A stretch of 64,000 nucleotides of DNA, taken from positions 496,001 to 560,000 of the forward strand of contig JAIQFE010000001.1 in NCBI GenBank assembly GCA_020073445.1, in the 5' to 3' direction. The position numbers were made by a program, and so were the translations under genes. The notes beneath the pieces are model-generated. The model worked only from the letters and a program-made list of their open reading frames with translations. It did not search any database and was not told where the DNA came from. Of this stretch, positions 43,878-52,245 are shown in pieces (position 1 is the stretch's first letter; the number at the start of each line of letters is the position of its first letter). This DNA comes from Terriglobia bacterium. Its GTDB lineage: Bacteria > Acidobacteriota > Terriglobia > Bryobacterales > Bryobacteraceae.

Positions 43878-45395
43878 ATGGCAGTACCGAATCCCGTCCG
43901 GGAAGCGCTCACGTCCGGCCGCTTCAGTTACATGGTCGAGTTGGTCGCCGGAGCCAAGAGCACGGAAGAGCACCTGGTGGAAATCGCCGCCGGCTTCATG
44001 CAGATTCCGGGAGTGCTGGCGGGCAGCGTGACCAGCTTCGCGGGTGGCTCGGCCGGACTCGATCCGGTTCATGTCGGCGCCGCGATGCAGGCGAGCGGGT
44101 TGACCTCCAATATCCACCTCACCTGTGTCGGGCGCGACCGGCTGAATATTCGCAATGCGCTCCAGGAGCTGCAGAGACTCGGGATCGAGAACGTCTTCGC
44201 GATCACCGGCGATTTTCCCAAGGGCAGTAAGGAGCCGGCGGACGTACTGTACGATCTCGATTCCGTCCAGCTGGTGGAATTCATCCGCGAGGTACGCGAG
44301 CAGACGGGCTTTCCGTTCTACATTTCCGTGGCGGTCTCGCCATTCAAATATACGGAGCCGGATTGCGCGTATCAGTATCTCAAGCTCGAAAAGAAGATCG
44401 CCGCGGGAGCGGATTACGCGATCACTCAGCTCGGCTACGATTCGCGGAAGATGCGCGAGCTAAGACGGTACATGGATGAACGCGGGTTGCGGACTCCCGT
44501 GTTCGGGAATGTGTACGTCCTGCCGCTGGGGGCGGCTAAAAGATTCCATAAAGGCGAGCCTCCCGGCTGTTTTGCATCGAAAGAGTTGGTGGAGCAGATC
44601 CAGGCTGAAGTCGACGCGTCTACCGATAAGGGAATGGCCGCTCGGCTGGAGCGCGCCGCGAAGATGGTCGCGATTCAGCGGGGCCTGGGATTCGCCGGGT
44701 CCTATATCGGCGGCGATCATCACGCGGACCGCATCCGCTGGATCATCGAGCGTTCGGAAGTTTTGGCGCCCAAGTGGGAAGAACTGGCGGCAGAGCTGGA
44801 GTACGCCCCCAAGGGTGGATTCTACTTCTTCGAATCTCCCAAGAGTGAACCGCAGAAGCAGACCTTCTGGAACCACGTCGCCGATATTGTCGAGCCGGCC
44901 AATACGCCGCGCGCGTTAAGAAGCGTCATAACGGGTACTCTGCGTTTGATCGACAAGAGTCCCACGGCGGCGGCCGCGCTCGAAAGCCTGGAACTCGCGT
45001 TCAAGCAGCCGGTGTTCGGATGCCAGGCGTGCGGCAATTGCGTGCTGGGTCTAATGGAATACGTCTGCCCGATGACGTGTCCCAAGAATCTCCGCAACGG
45101 TCCCTGTGGCGGCACGCACGACGGCCAGTGCGAAGTGATCCCGGAACGGAAGTGCATCTGGGTTGAGGTCTACAACCGCGCGAAGGCGGCCGATCGCGTG
45201 GACGATCTCAAAACCTACATCCCGCAGCGGGACCGATCGCTCAAAGGGACTAGTTCCTACATCAACTATTTCCTCGATCGCGACAGCCGGCCGGAGCATC
45301 CGCAGCCGTTGATCCAGATCGACGTTGCGACGCCGCCAAAGCCGGCGGCGAAAGCCGAGGCACAGCCCGAAGAAAAACTCGTTAAGAGCAACTAA
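43878..45395 (+). CDS. Methylenetetrahydrofolate reductase fused to MetV-type cysteine-rich domain
   Basis: A 505-residue protein. Residues ~1-310 form the MetF flavin barrel that reduces 5,10-methylene-THF to 5-methyl-THF. Residues ~315-450 match the MTHFR C-terminal (MetV) domain with eight or more cysteines (CQACGNC, CPMTCPKN, PCGG, GQC from residue 382), a likely metal or Fe-S site. In acetogens MetF and MetV are separate subunits; here they are one chain, followed by a Lys/Ala/Pro-rich tail. The neighbours are core MetE and formate-THF ligase genes. Confidence 0.88.
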   Translation: MAVPNPVREALTSGRFSYMVELVAGAKSTEEHLVEIAAGFMQIPGVLAGSVTSFAGGSAGLDPVHVGAAMQASGLTSNIHLTCVGRDRLNIRNALQELQRLGIENVFAITGDFPKGSKEPADVLYDLDSVQLVEFIREVREQTGFPFYISVAVSPFKYTEPDCAYQYLKLEKKIAAGADYAITQLGYDSRKMRELRRYMDERGLRTPVFGNVYVLPLGAAKRFHKGEPPGCFASKELVEQIQAEVDASTDKGMAARLERAAKMVAIQRGLGFAGSYIGGDHHADRIRWIIERSEVLAPKWEELAAELEYAPKGGFYFFESPKSEPQKQTFWNHVADIVEPANTPRALRSVITGTLRLIDKSPTAAAALESLELAFKQPVFGCQACGNCVLGLMEYVCPMTCPKNLRNGPCGGTHDGQCEVIPERKCIWVEVYNRAKAADRVDDLKTYIPQRDRSLKGTSSYINYFLDRDSRPEHPQPLIQIDVATPPKPAAKAEAQPEEKLVKSN

Positions 45396-45401
45396 CCGAA
45401 A

Positions 45402-47300
45402 ATGCCCCATAAACTATCGAACCTCCTTACCCCTGTCCCTAGCGATATCGAAATTGCCCAGGCCGCGACGCCGCTGCCGATCGGCCAGATCGCGGCCGAG
45501 GCCGGGATCCTTCCCGATGAGCTGGAGCTATACGGCAAGTCCAAAGCCAAGGTTCACTTGTCGGTTCGCGACCGGCTGAAGAATTCCCCCAACGGCAAGT
45601 ACATCGTGGTGACCGCGATCACGCCAACGCCCCTGGGCGAAGGCAAGACAACGACCACGGTCGGCCTGAGCCAGGCTCTGGGAGCTTATCTCGGCAAGAA
45701 AGTGTTCACCAACATTCGCCAGCCCAGCCAGGGTCCCACGTTCGGAATCAAGGGTGGCGCGGCGGGCGGCGGCTACAGCCAGATCGTTCCCATGGAGGAG
45801 TTCAATCTCCACCTCACCGGCGATATCCACGCGATTGTCGCCGCGAATAACCTGCTGGCGGCGGCCATCGACGCGCGCATGTTCCACGAAAGCACCACCG
45901 ACGACGCGGCGCTGTTTGACCGGCTGGTGCCCGCCAAGAAAGACGGCAGCCGTAAGTTTACGACGATCATGCTGCGGCGCCTGAAGAAGCTGGGGATCAC
46001 TCAAACCGATCCCAATCAACTCAGTCTTGAAGAGCGCAGCCGCTGGGCGCGCCTGGATATCGATCCGGAGACGATCACGTGGCGCCGCGTGGTCGACACC
46101 AACGATCGTTTTCTTCGGCAGATCACCGTCGGCCAGGGTCCCGAAGAGAAGGGCGCGACTCGCGTCACCGGTTTCGACATCGCCGTGGCCAGCGAGATCA
46201 TGGCGGTCCTGGCGCTGACCACCAGCCTGGCCGATATGAAGGAACGCTTCGGCCGCATGGTGATCGGGTCCAGCCGCAAAGGCGAGCCTGTTACCGCGGA
46301 CGACATCGGTGTCACCGGTGCGCTGATGGTGCTGATGAAGGACGCCATCATGCCGACGCTCATGCAGACCATCGAAGGCACGCCCGCATTTGTGCACGCC
46401 GGGCCGTTCGCCAACATCGCGCACGGTAACTCGTCGATTGTCGCGGACCAAATTGCCTTGAAGCTCGCCGGGGCCGATGGTTACGTGCTTACCGAAGCCG
46501 GGTTCGGCGCCGACATGGGCATGGAGAAGTTCTTCAACATCAAGTGCCGCTACAGCGGGCTGACTCCGGATTGCGTGGTTCTGGTCGCGACCATCCGCGC
46601 GCTCAAGATGCACGGCGGCGGGCCCAAGGTTGTCGCCGGTAAGCCTCTCGCCCACGAATATACGCAGGAGAACTTGGATCTGCTCGAAAAGGGTTGTTCG
46701 AACCTGATCCGCCACATCGGCAACGCCCGCAACTTCGGCATTCCGGTGGTGGTGGGTGTGAATCGCTTCAAGGACGATACTCCGGCGGAGATCGAGCTGG
46801 TCAAGAAGCTAGCCAAAGCGGCCGGCGCTGAAGATGCGGTAGTCAGCAACCACTGGGCCGAGGGTGGTGCGGGCGCAGTCGAGCTGGCCAACGCCGTGGT
46901 CGCTGCGTGCAAGAAGCCGAGCAAATTCAAATTCCTGTATCCGCTGGAGATGAGCATCAAGGACAAGATCGAGACCATCGTGAAGGAGATGTACGGTGGG
47001 GCTGGCGTCGAGTACTCGCCCGAAGCGGAGAAGAAGATCGAAGTCTACACGCGCCAGGGATTCGACAAGATCCCCATCTGCATGGCCAAGACGCATCTGT
47101 CGATCAGCCACGATCCGAACCTGAAGGGCGCACCCAGCGGATTCATCGTGCCGGTGCGCGATATCCGCGCCAGTGTCGGCGCCGGATTCCTATATCCGTT
47201 GCTTGGAACGATGGCGACGATGCCGGGGCTGTCGACGCGTCCAGGCTATTACGATATCGACGTGGATACGGAGACCGGCCGGATTATCGGGCTGTCGTAA
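45402..47300 (+). CDS. fhs: Formate-tetrahydrofolate ligase
   Basis: A 632-residue enzyme making 10-formyl-THF from formate, THF and ATP. The P-loop-like [11 protein letters not shown] covers residues 76-86 (K82), followed by [20 protein letters not shown] and [12 protein letters not shown]. The RQPSQGP...MEEFNLH form and the length are those of the eukaryotic C1-THF synthase domain, not of the common ~557-residue bacterial enzyme. It starts 6 bp after metFV. The 3' end is partly duplicated at 48188-48240, beyond an inserted accessory gene. Confidence 0.95.
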   Translation: MPHKLSNLLTPVPSDIEIAQAATPLPIGQIAAEAGILPDELELYGKSKAKVHLSVRDRLKNSPNGKYIVVTAITPTPLGEGKTTTTVGLSQALGAYLGKKVFTNIRQPSQGPTFGIKGGAAGGGYSQIVPMEEFNLHLTGDIHAIVAANNLLAAAIDARMFHESTTDDAALFDRLVPAKKDGSRKFTTIMLRRLKKLGITQTDPNQLSLEERSRWARLDIDPETITWRRVVDTNDRFLRQITVGQGPEEKGATRVTGFDIAVASEIMAVLALTTSLADMKERFGRMVIGSSRKGEPVTADDIGVTGALMVLMKDAIMPTLMQTIEGTPAFVHAGPFANIAHGNSSIVADQIALKLAGADGYVLTEAGFGADMGMEKFFNIKCRYSGLTPDCVVLVATIRALKMHGGGPKVVAGKPLAHEYTQENLDLLEKGCSNLIRHIGNARNFGIPVVVGVNRFKDDTPAEIELVKKLAKAAGAEDAVVSNHWAEGGAGAVELANAVVAACKKPSKFKFLYPLEMSIKDKIETIVKEMYGGAGVEYSPEAEKKIEVYTRQGFDKIPICMAKTHLSISHDPNLKGAPSGFIVPVRDIRASVGAGFLYPLLGTMATMPGLSTRPGYYDIDVDTETGRIIGLS

Positions 47301-47351
47301 GCGCTTGTTCGCGTGAAAAGAGGGAACAGCCGAATCCTTTTCGTTCTGGCC

Positions 47352-48140
47352 TTACTGCAGTGTTTTGCCGCGACCATATATATCTACCAGTTGCTTAATC
47401 GATTCGATATCTGCTCGTTTAAGCATCCAGAGCGGGCGGTGATCAGATTTCATTGCGCAGAGCTCAGAATACTCCGCGGGAATCTTCGAACCCACGAAGA
47501 GCCGAAATTCTATTCCCGGGATGTGGAACCCGTATTCGTGGAATCCTGCCTTTGACTCCAGAACGGGCACCGCTGCAGTATCGATCAATCTCGCGAGGTT
47601 CGATATCCGGATCGCAAGCGCCATCTTGTCTGGAAACGGCGCCATCGCTAACAGGAAATTCCGCAGCTGGTCCTCATAAGGTCCAAGATCGATTGATGTG
47701 GTTGCGGTGGGGGTGACACGCCACGTTTTCACCGCTGAACGCCAAAACACACTCGCCGCAAAGTAGCAAAGCTTATCCATGTTGATGTCTGGAACTTCGG
47801 CACACGCCCACACGGCGCTGCCATCCTTTGCGTAAAGCGGCGCTACGCTGGCTAATCTTTCCCGTAGAGGAAAACCCGCAGCTCGCCAGCAGTTTGCAAG
47901 TACCCAATCTTCCCCTCCGACGCGGAACCGAGTCTCACATTCCTCGCAAAGAAGGGGCGCGTGCATCTGCCACGAAGTCTGAACAACTGCATGCTGTGAA
48001 ACTAGCACTGGATTCGGATTCCCCGGATGACGTGCCCGAAGGCTCTTATAGGTTGCTTTTGGGAGCAAGTGACTCTGGCAAAGCGGTCGGTCAAATCCAC
48101 AAAGTGCGCATGGTCCGTGTGCGCGTGGAGATTTTGACAT
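47352..48140 (-). CDS. Accessory protein with HNH-like zinc-knuckle N-terminus, function unknown
   Basis: About 262 residues. The N-terminus has CALCG, a histidine in CQSHLLPK, and then CEEC near residue 68, a pattern seen in HNH-like or zinc-ribbon nucleases, but an HNH catalytic set is not complete enough to be sure. The remaining ~190 residues are not recognisable. The ATG at 48140 has AGAGAGG just upstream; an earlier in-frame ATG is at 48167. Its base composition is visibly more AT-rich than its neighbours, it reads against fhs, and it lies between fhs and a decayed copy of the fhs tail, which suggests horizontal gain. Confidence 0.7.
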   Translation of the reverse strand: MSKSPRAHGPCALCGFDRPLCQSHLLPKATYKSLRARHPGNPNPVLVSQHAVVQTSWQMHAPLLCEECETRFRVGGEDWVLANCWRAAGFPLRERLASVAPLYAKDGSAVWACAEVPDINMDKLCYFAASVFWRSAVKTWRVTPTATTSIDLGPYEDQLRNFLLAMAPFPDKMALAIRISNLARLIDTAAVPVLESKAGFHEYGFHIPGIEFRLFVGSKIPAEYSELCAMKSDHRPLWMLKRADIESIKQLVDIYGRGKTLQ

Positions 48141-48187
48141 AGCCTCTCTATGACTATTCTGCCTCACACAGAGAGAGCGAGCCTAAA

Positions 48188-48240
48188 TTCTACGACATCG
48201 ACGCCGATTTCCAAAGAGAAGCCTGATCGGACTGTCGTAA
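48188..48240 (+). pseudogene. Decayed duplicate of the fhs 3' end
   Basis: These 53 bp parallel 47247-47300, the last 17 codons and stop of fhs. Both ends match well (TACGA-ATCGAC at the left, ATCGGxCTGTCGTAA at the right, the latter continuing to GC at 48242), and the middle is diverged with one base missing. Read with the frameshift it gives FYDIDAD...LIGLS-stop against YYDIDVD...IIGLS-stop. It marks the far border of the inserted accessory gene. Confidence 0.7.
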
Positions 48241-48241
48241 G

Positions 48242-49078
48242 CTACTTCCCGGCGAGCTTCTTCCTATATTCCGGATACATCGTCTCGGGACCACCGAGGG
48301 CGGCGTCCACCGGGATCTTCCACTTGTCGGCGAATTCGTGCAGGAACGGATTCTCGCCCGGCATGAAACTCGGAACGCGAGTGTTGTCGTGATTGGGCAG
48401 CTCCTCGACGTACTCACACGGCCACAGCCAATTGCCGCCGGTATTGTCGTTTAGCAAGTAGTCTTCGCTCTTGACCAGAGGCTCGGTTAGGTACACCGGA
48501 TCCGTGACCACGCTGACGTGCGTCAGATGGTTGTCGTGCCGGATGAAATGGTCCACCAGCGTGATGCGGTCGCTGGAGGGCAATCCGTTGCGGCGGGTCC
48601 AGCCCTGCTTGATATGCGTGGTGTAGATGGTGAGGATGTTGCCTTCCCACTTGCCGGTTGAAAATCCCTGCCAGGTGTGAGCTGCGTACTCGGGAGGATG
48701 CGGACGCCCGTCCATCCATACGACCCGGTTCTGCTCGTAGGTGCTGCTGTACAGCCGGATTGAGACCAGGTCTTGCGTTTGCGGATCGCGTTCCTCCCAA
48801 ATCCGCAAGCGGAGCGGGCCGCGGTGAATATAAGCGGCCGTGTGGACCTGGCACTGATGCTCGGGCAAACCCAGCCGGTCCGGATCCCAGCTCAGCGCCC
48901 ACTGGCGCGCGGCGGCGTTGATCGGCAGGCCCAGGAAGTCGACCAGTTCGGGTCCCGGTCCACGTTCTGCGCTGTCCTCGTGAAAGGTAGGGCCCCAAAC
49001 GCCGGAGAGATCCACCTGAGAAAACGCGGGAGCCCCGATCAAGGCGAGGAGGGTGAGCAGCAGCAGAAAACGTCTCAT
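48242..49078 (-). CDS. Secreted hypothetical protein
   Basis: A 278-residue protein with a signal peptide (MRRFLLLLTLLALIGAPAFSQ) followed by VDLSGVW, an opening found in many secreted acidobacterial proteins of unknown function. The body is beta-rich with conserved-looking segments (WKWEGN-like TGKWEGNILTIYTTHIKQGW near residue 140, and SSDRITLVDHFIRH near 168). No catalytic motif is recognised. It reads towards fhs and its stop abuts the decayed fhs copy. Confidence 0.75.
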   Translation of the reverse strand: MRRFLLLLTLLALIGAPAFSQVDLSGVWGPTFHEDSAERGPGPELVDFLGLPINAAARQWALSWDPDRLGLPEHQCQVHTAAYIHRGPLRLRIWEERDPQTQDLVSIRLYSSTYEQNRVVWMDGRPHPPEYAAHTWQGFSTGKWEGNILTIYTTHIKQGWTRRNGLPSSDRITLVDHFIRHDNHLTHVSVVTDPVYLTEPLVKSEDYLLNDNTGGNWLWPCEYVEELPNHDNTRVPSFMPGENPFLHEFADKWKIPVDAALGGPETMYPEYRKKLAGK

Positions 49079-49123
49079 GTGGGTTGCCTCTGGTACATTC
49101 TATGTGAAACCGCTTTCCAAAAC

Positions 49124-49642
49124 ATGACCCGGTCTATCTGGTCTGAATCGCTCGCGGCGTTCTCTGATTCTGTCGCCGCCACGCGGCCCGCGCCTGCTGG
49201 CGTTGCGGCTGCCGCCGTCGCAGCCGAGCTGGGAATCGGCCTGCTGATCAAAACGCTCGCGATTACCGGCGGCCACGGTGAACTGCTGGATGCGGCGCGC
49301 CAAGAACGGGCCCAGCTGCGCGGCGCCGCGGACGACGATATCGGCGCGGTGATGGCGTATATGCAAACTCGCGACGCCGCCGCTCTTCGACAGGCGATTG
49401 AAGCACCGCTGCGAGCCGCGCGTGCCGCAGTCGCGGGGCTGGAGCTGTGCGCGAAGGCTTCGGGCGCAGTGAAAAGCTCGCTGACTGCTGACCTCGGAGC
49501 CGCCCAAGCCCTGCTAGCGGGTGCCCTGCGAGCGATTCTCATCTGCATCGACGCGAACCTGCAAGGCCGCGAAGAGCAACATCCAGACGCAGTCGCGGAG
49601 CGTCGTGCGATCGAGGACCGGGCTCGTGTATACTCGCGCTGA
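49124..49642 (+). CDS. Formiminotransferase-cyclodeaminase C-domain protein (FchA-like)
   Basis: About 172 residues, all-helical, matching the cyclodeaminase domain of FTCD and clostridial FchA, which convert formimino- or methenyl-THF. The family's start (SLAAFSDSVAATRPAPAGVAAAAVAAELG) with Pro-Ala-Gly loop is present. With fhs, metF and core MetE nearby it would provide the methenyl-THF cyclohydrolase step. The ATG at 49124 is chosen because the family begins there; the open frame extends further upstream without support. Confidence 0.8.
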   Translation: MTRSIWSESLAAFSDSVAATRPAPAGVAAAAVAAELGIGLLIKTLAITGGHGELLDAARQERAQLRGAADDDIGAVMAYMQTRDAAALRQAIEAPLRAARAAVAGLELCAKASGAVKSSLTADLGAAQALLAGALRAILICIDANLQGREEQHPDAVAERRAIEDRARVYSR

Positions 49643-49654
49643 ACGGAGTCCTCC

Positions 49655-50479
49655 ATGCGCAAGATTCTTCCCATCGTGTTGGCGCTAGCCGCGCCTGGAT
49701 TTGCTCAGACCTCGGCCCAACTCTCGCCCACCGCGGCGTGGGCGACGCACGTCGCCAACGAATATCAGATGTACCCCAACGTTACTTATCTGACGATGGG
49801 CGATACCCAGCTCAAGATGGATATCTATCGCCGCCGCACCGCGACGACGCCGCAGCCCACCATCATCTACATGCACGGAGGATTCTGGGTCGCGGGCAAC
49901 AAGGAAGCCGCCATCCTGAACGTGCTGCCGTGGATGGAGATGGGCTGGAACGTGGTCAACGTCGAATACCGTCTGGGGCCCAACACGCTGGCGCCCGGAG
50001 CCGTGGAGGATTGCTTCTGCGCGCTGCGCTACGTGGCACAGCAAGCCATGATGTACAACGTCGACGTGAATCGCATCGTGGTCACCGGCGAATCAGCGGG
50101 CGGGCATCTCGCGCTTGCTCTGGGCATCCTCCCGGAGAGCGAGGGGTTCGACCGCGAGTGCGCGGCCAACACACCGATGCCAAAGGTCGCGGCGGTGCTC
50201 AACTGGTTCGGCATCAGCGACGTGCCGGACGTGATCGATGGTCCGCATCGCGCCGCGGCTGCGGTGCGCTGGTTCGGCAGCCTGCCGAACCGTATGGAGA
50301 TTGCCAAGCGCGTCTCGCCGATAACCTACGTCCGCGCGGGGCTTCCGCCGATCCTGAGCGTCCACGGCGATGCCGATACCACCGTTCCCTACCAGCAGTC
50401 CGTGCAACTGCACGCGGCGCTCACCAAGGTGAAGAGGGCGTTTACAGACCTCGTAGTACAATCTCATCTATGCGCTTGA
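49655..50479 (+). CDS. Secreted alpha/beta hydrolase (esterase), C-terminally truncated
   Basis: A 274-residue protein with a signal peptide ending near FAQ. The oxyanion HGG is in YMHGGFWVAG (~73-82), the nucleophile in GESAGG (~149), and the acid in HGDADTTVPY (~245). It resembles BD-FAE/carboxylesterases, but the chain ends about 25-30 residues after the acid, before the region that normally carries the catalytic histidine. Its last bases overlap the ATG of the next gene. The last residues look like translated non-coding DNA, so a deletion may have removed the end. Confidence 0.78.
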   Translation: MRKILPIVLALAAPGFAQTSAQLSPTAAWATHVANEYQMYPNVTYLTMGDTQLKMDIYRRRTATTPQPTIIYMHGGFWVAGNKEAAILNVLPWMEMGWNVVNVEYRLGPNTLAPGAVEDCFCALRYVAQQAMMYNVDVNRIVVTGESAGGHLALALGILPESEGFDRECAANTPMPKVAAVLNWFGISDVPDVIDGPHRAAAAVRWFGSLPNRMEIAKRVSPITYVRAGLPPILSVHGDADTTVPYQQSVQLHAALTKVKRAFTDLVVQSHLCA

Positions 50480-52080
50480 GGATTGCCATGCTACGGCTGG
50501 TGGCCGCGCTGGCGATCGCTGGCACTGCTTCCCCGACTCTCTTTGCCGCTAACCGGCAACTCCTGAATGACTGGGATGTCCGAAATGAGATCCAGCTCGC
50601 GCCGGGCGTCAATCCGGCCCTCGTGAAGGATTACTTCCCGTCGTTTTACGACTATCTGGATATGGTCCTGTTCCATCCGACCGCCGGTTACTACTCGAGC
50701 GGGCGCGTGGATTTCACTAACCATTACCGGACCTTCCCGGGCGCGCTTGCTCCGGTCTTCGGCCACATGGTTGCCGAGCAGATGTTCCGGATGTGGGATG
50801 GCATGCGCAAGGCCGGCACCCTGGGACCCACGGAGAAGTTCACCATCGCCGAGTTCGGCGCGGGCGATGGCGCCATGGCCGAATCGGTGCTCGACTATAT
50901 CGATCAGCAGGCCGCGACAAGTAAAGACCCGCGCTGGCGCGAATTCAAGCAGCAGGTGGTGTACGCCTGCTACGATCGCTCGCCGGCGTTGAGTGAGATT
51001 CAACGCAAGCGCAATTCCCGATTCGGGCCGCGGTTTGAAGCGCGCCAAGGCGACGCCACCAATCCCAGCGCGACCATCGCGCGCGGGAGCCTGAAGGGCG
51101 TGATTCTCTCCAACGAGCTGCCGGACTGCTTCAGCGTGTACAAGGTGATTCTGGACGTGAGCGGCACCGCCGAGATCGCCTACACGGTTCCGTCCGTTCC
51201 CAATGACGTGTGGGCCAGGATCGAGCCGAGCCTGCCGGCGGCCGCGCGAAACCTCATCCAGAAAGACGACGAGGCGATCTATCACAAGCTGTTCGCCGAT
51301 AAGAATCCCCAGAATCCCAGCGCCCCGCGCGATCGGGTTTATTTGAGCCGCGCCGGATTTTCGGCCATTCTGGGTGCGCTCAACGCGTCGGCCAACTACG
51401 AAAATAACGTGAAGCTGCTCCAGTTCCAGGAGCTGTACGTTCCCGCGACCGTGCTCCCGGAACTCGCTGAGCATCTACGGCAATACGCCCGCTCCTATGC
51501 GTACGCTCTCACGAAGAGCGGCAAGGGGATGGTGACCTACATCAACCTGGGCGAAGGCAAATTCATCCAGGGCGCAGGCGCGGCGCTCAAAGCCGGCTAC
51601 GTGATCACGATCGATTACGGTTCCAATTGGGAAGGGACCTTGGGGCAGGAGTTCGATCATCTGCGCATGTATGGGCCGGGAAGCTCGCAATCCCATGCCG
51701 ATCCGTATCATTCCCCGACTCTGAATGACATGACCACGGACGTCAACTTCAGCCATATCGCGGCGGAAGGGAAATCCGTGGGACTTCAGGCGCTGTATTA
51801 CGGACCCCAGCACTCCCTGCAAATGGGGACGCCGATCGACCTCGACCAATTGCCGTCCAGCCGCCCGCAAACTCCCGATCAAACGGCCGACTTCCAGCAG
51901 TGGGCTGGTTTGTTCTACTCCTGGGAAGCTTACAAAGTTCTAATCCAGCAGAAGGACAAAACCGACGCTGCATATCGATATCCGGGCGAGGCAGCGGAAG
52001 CTCTGACCATCTCGGAAAACGGACTCAGCCCAGCGGAGCGCCAGAAGCTCGCGGATATCGAGAAGAAGCTCGGTCGCTAG
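50470..52080 (+). CDS. Exported MidA/NDUFAF7-like methyltransferase-fold protein
   Basis: A 536-residue protein. The N-terminus (LRLVAALAIAGTASPTLFAA) is a clear signal peptide. The rest resembles COG1565 (MidA/NDUFAF7): FHPTAGYYSSGRVDFTNHYRTFPGA near residue 75, the SAM motif IAEFGAGDGAMAESVLDYI near 132, LSNELPDCF near 218 and TIDYGSNW near 378. Family members are normally cytosolic or mitochondrial protein-arginine methyltransferases. It overlaps the truncated esterase by 10 bp. Confidence 0.82.
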   Translation: MRLRIAMLRLVAALAIAGTASPTLFAANRQLLNDWDVRNEIQLAPGVNPALVKDYFPSFYDYLDMVLFHPTAGYYSSGRVDFTNHYRTFPGALAPVFGHMVAEQMFRMWDGMRKAGTLGPTEKFTIAEFGAGDGAMAESVLDYIDQQAATSKDPRWREFKQQVVYACYDRSPALSEIQRKRNSRFGPRFEARQGDATNPSATIARGSLKGVILSNELPDCFSVYKVILDVSGTAEIAYTVPSVPNDVWARIEPSLPAAARNLIQKDDEAIYHKLFADKNPQNPSAPRDRVYLSRAGFSAILGALNASANYENNVKLLQFQELYVPATVLPELAEHLRQYARSYAYALTKSGKGMVTYINLGEGKFIQGAGAALKAGYVITIDYGSNWEGTLGQEFDHLRMYGPGSSQSHADPYHSPTLNDMTTDVNFSHIAAEGKSVGLQALYYGPQHSLQMGTPIDLDQLPSSRPQTPDQTADFQQWAGLFYSWEAYKVLIQQKDKTDAAYRYPGEAAEALTISENGLSPAERQKLADIEKKLGR

Positions 52081-52143
52081 CTAGCCTGCAACTGCCGGCT
52101 TTCCTAAATCCCTAACACCCGCCAGCATCCGCCGATACCCCGC

Positions 52144-52172
52144 TTGACGCCGAGATCATGCGGGAGTATGCT
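52144..52172 (+). promoter_or_regulatory. Sigma70-like promoter of the first TonB receptor
   Basis: TTGACG (52144-52149) and TATGCT (52167-52172) are separated by exactly 17 bp. Transcription would start near 52179, giving a leader of about 65 nt before the ATG at 52246. The second receptor gene has the same arrangement and shares TTGACGCCG. Confidence 0.6.
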
Positions 52173-52245
52173 TCATTGAGTTTTGGTTTCCGGGATGGGG
52201 TTCTCAGATTCCAGACTGAATCAGTTACTCCAAGGGGGACGTAAC

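Noticed and set aside
45528-46715. 395-codon open frame on the minus strand
   Set aside because: Antisense shadow of fhs, one of the most certain genes in the window.
47247-48242. Site-specific integrative element at fhs
   Set aside because: No integrase or recombinase gene is present and the repeat is partly decayed; only the insertion footprint is supported.
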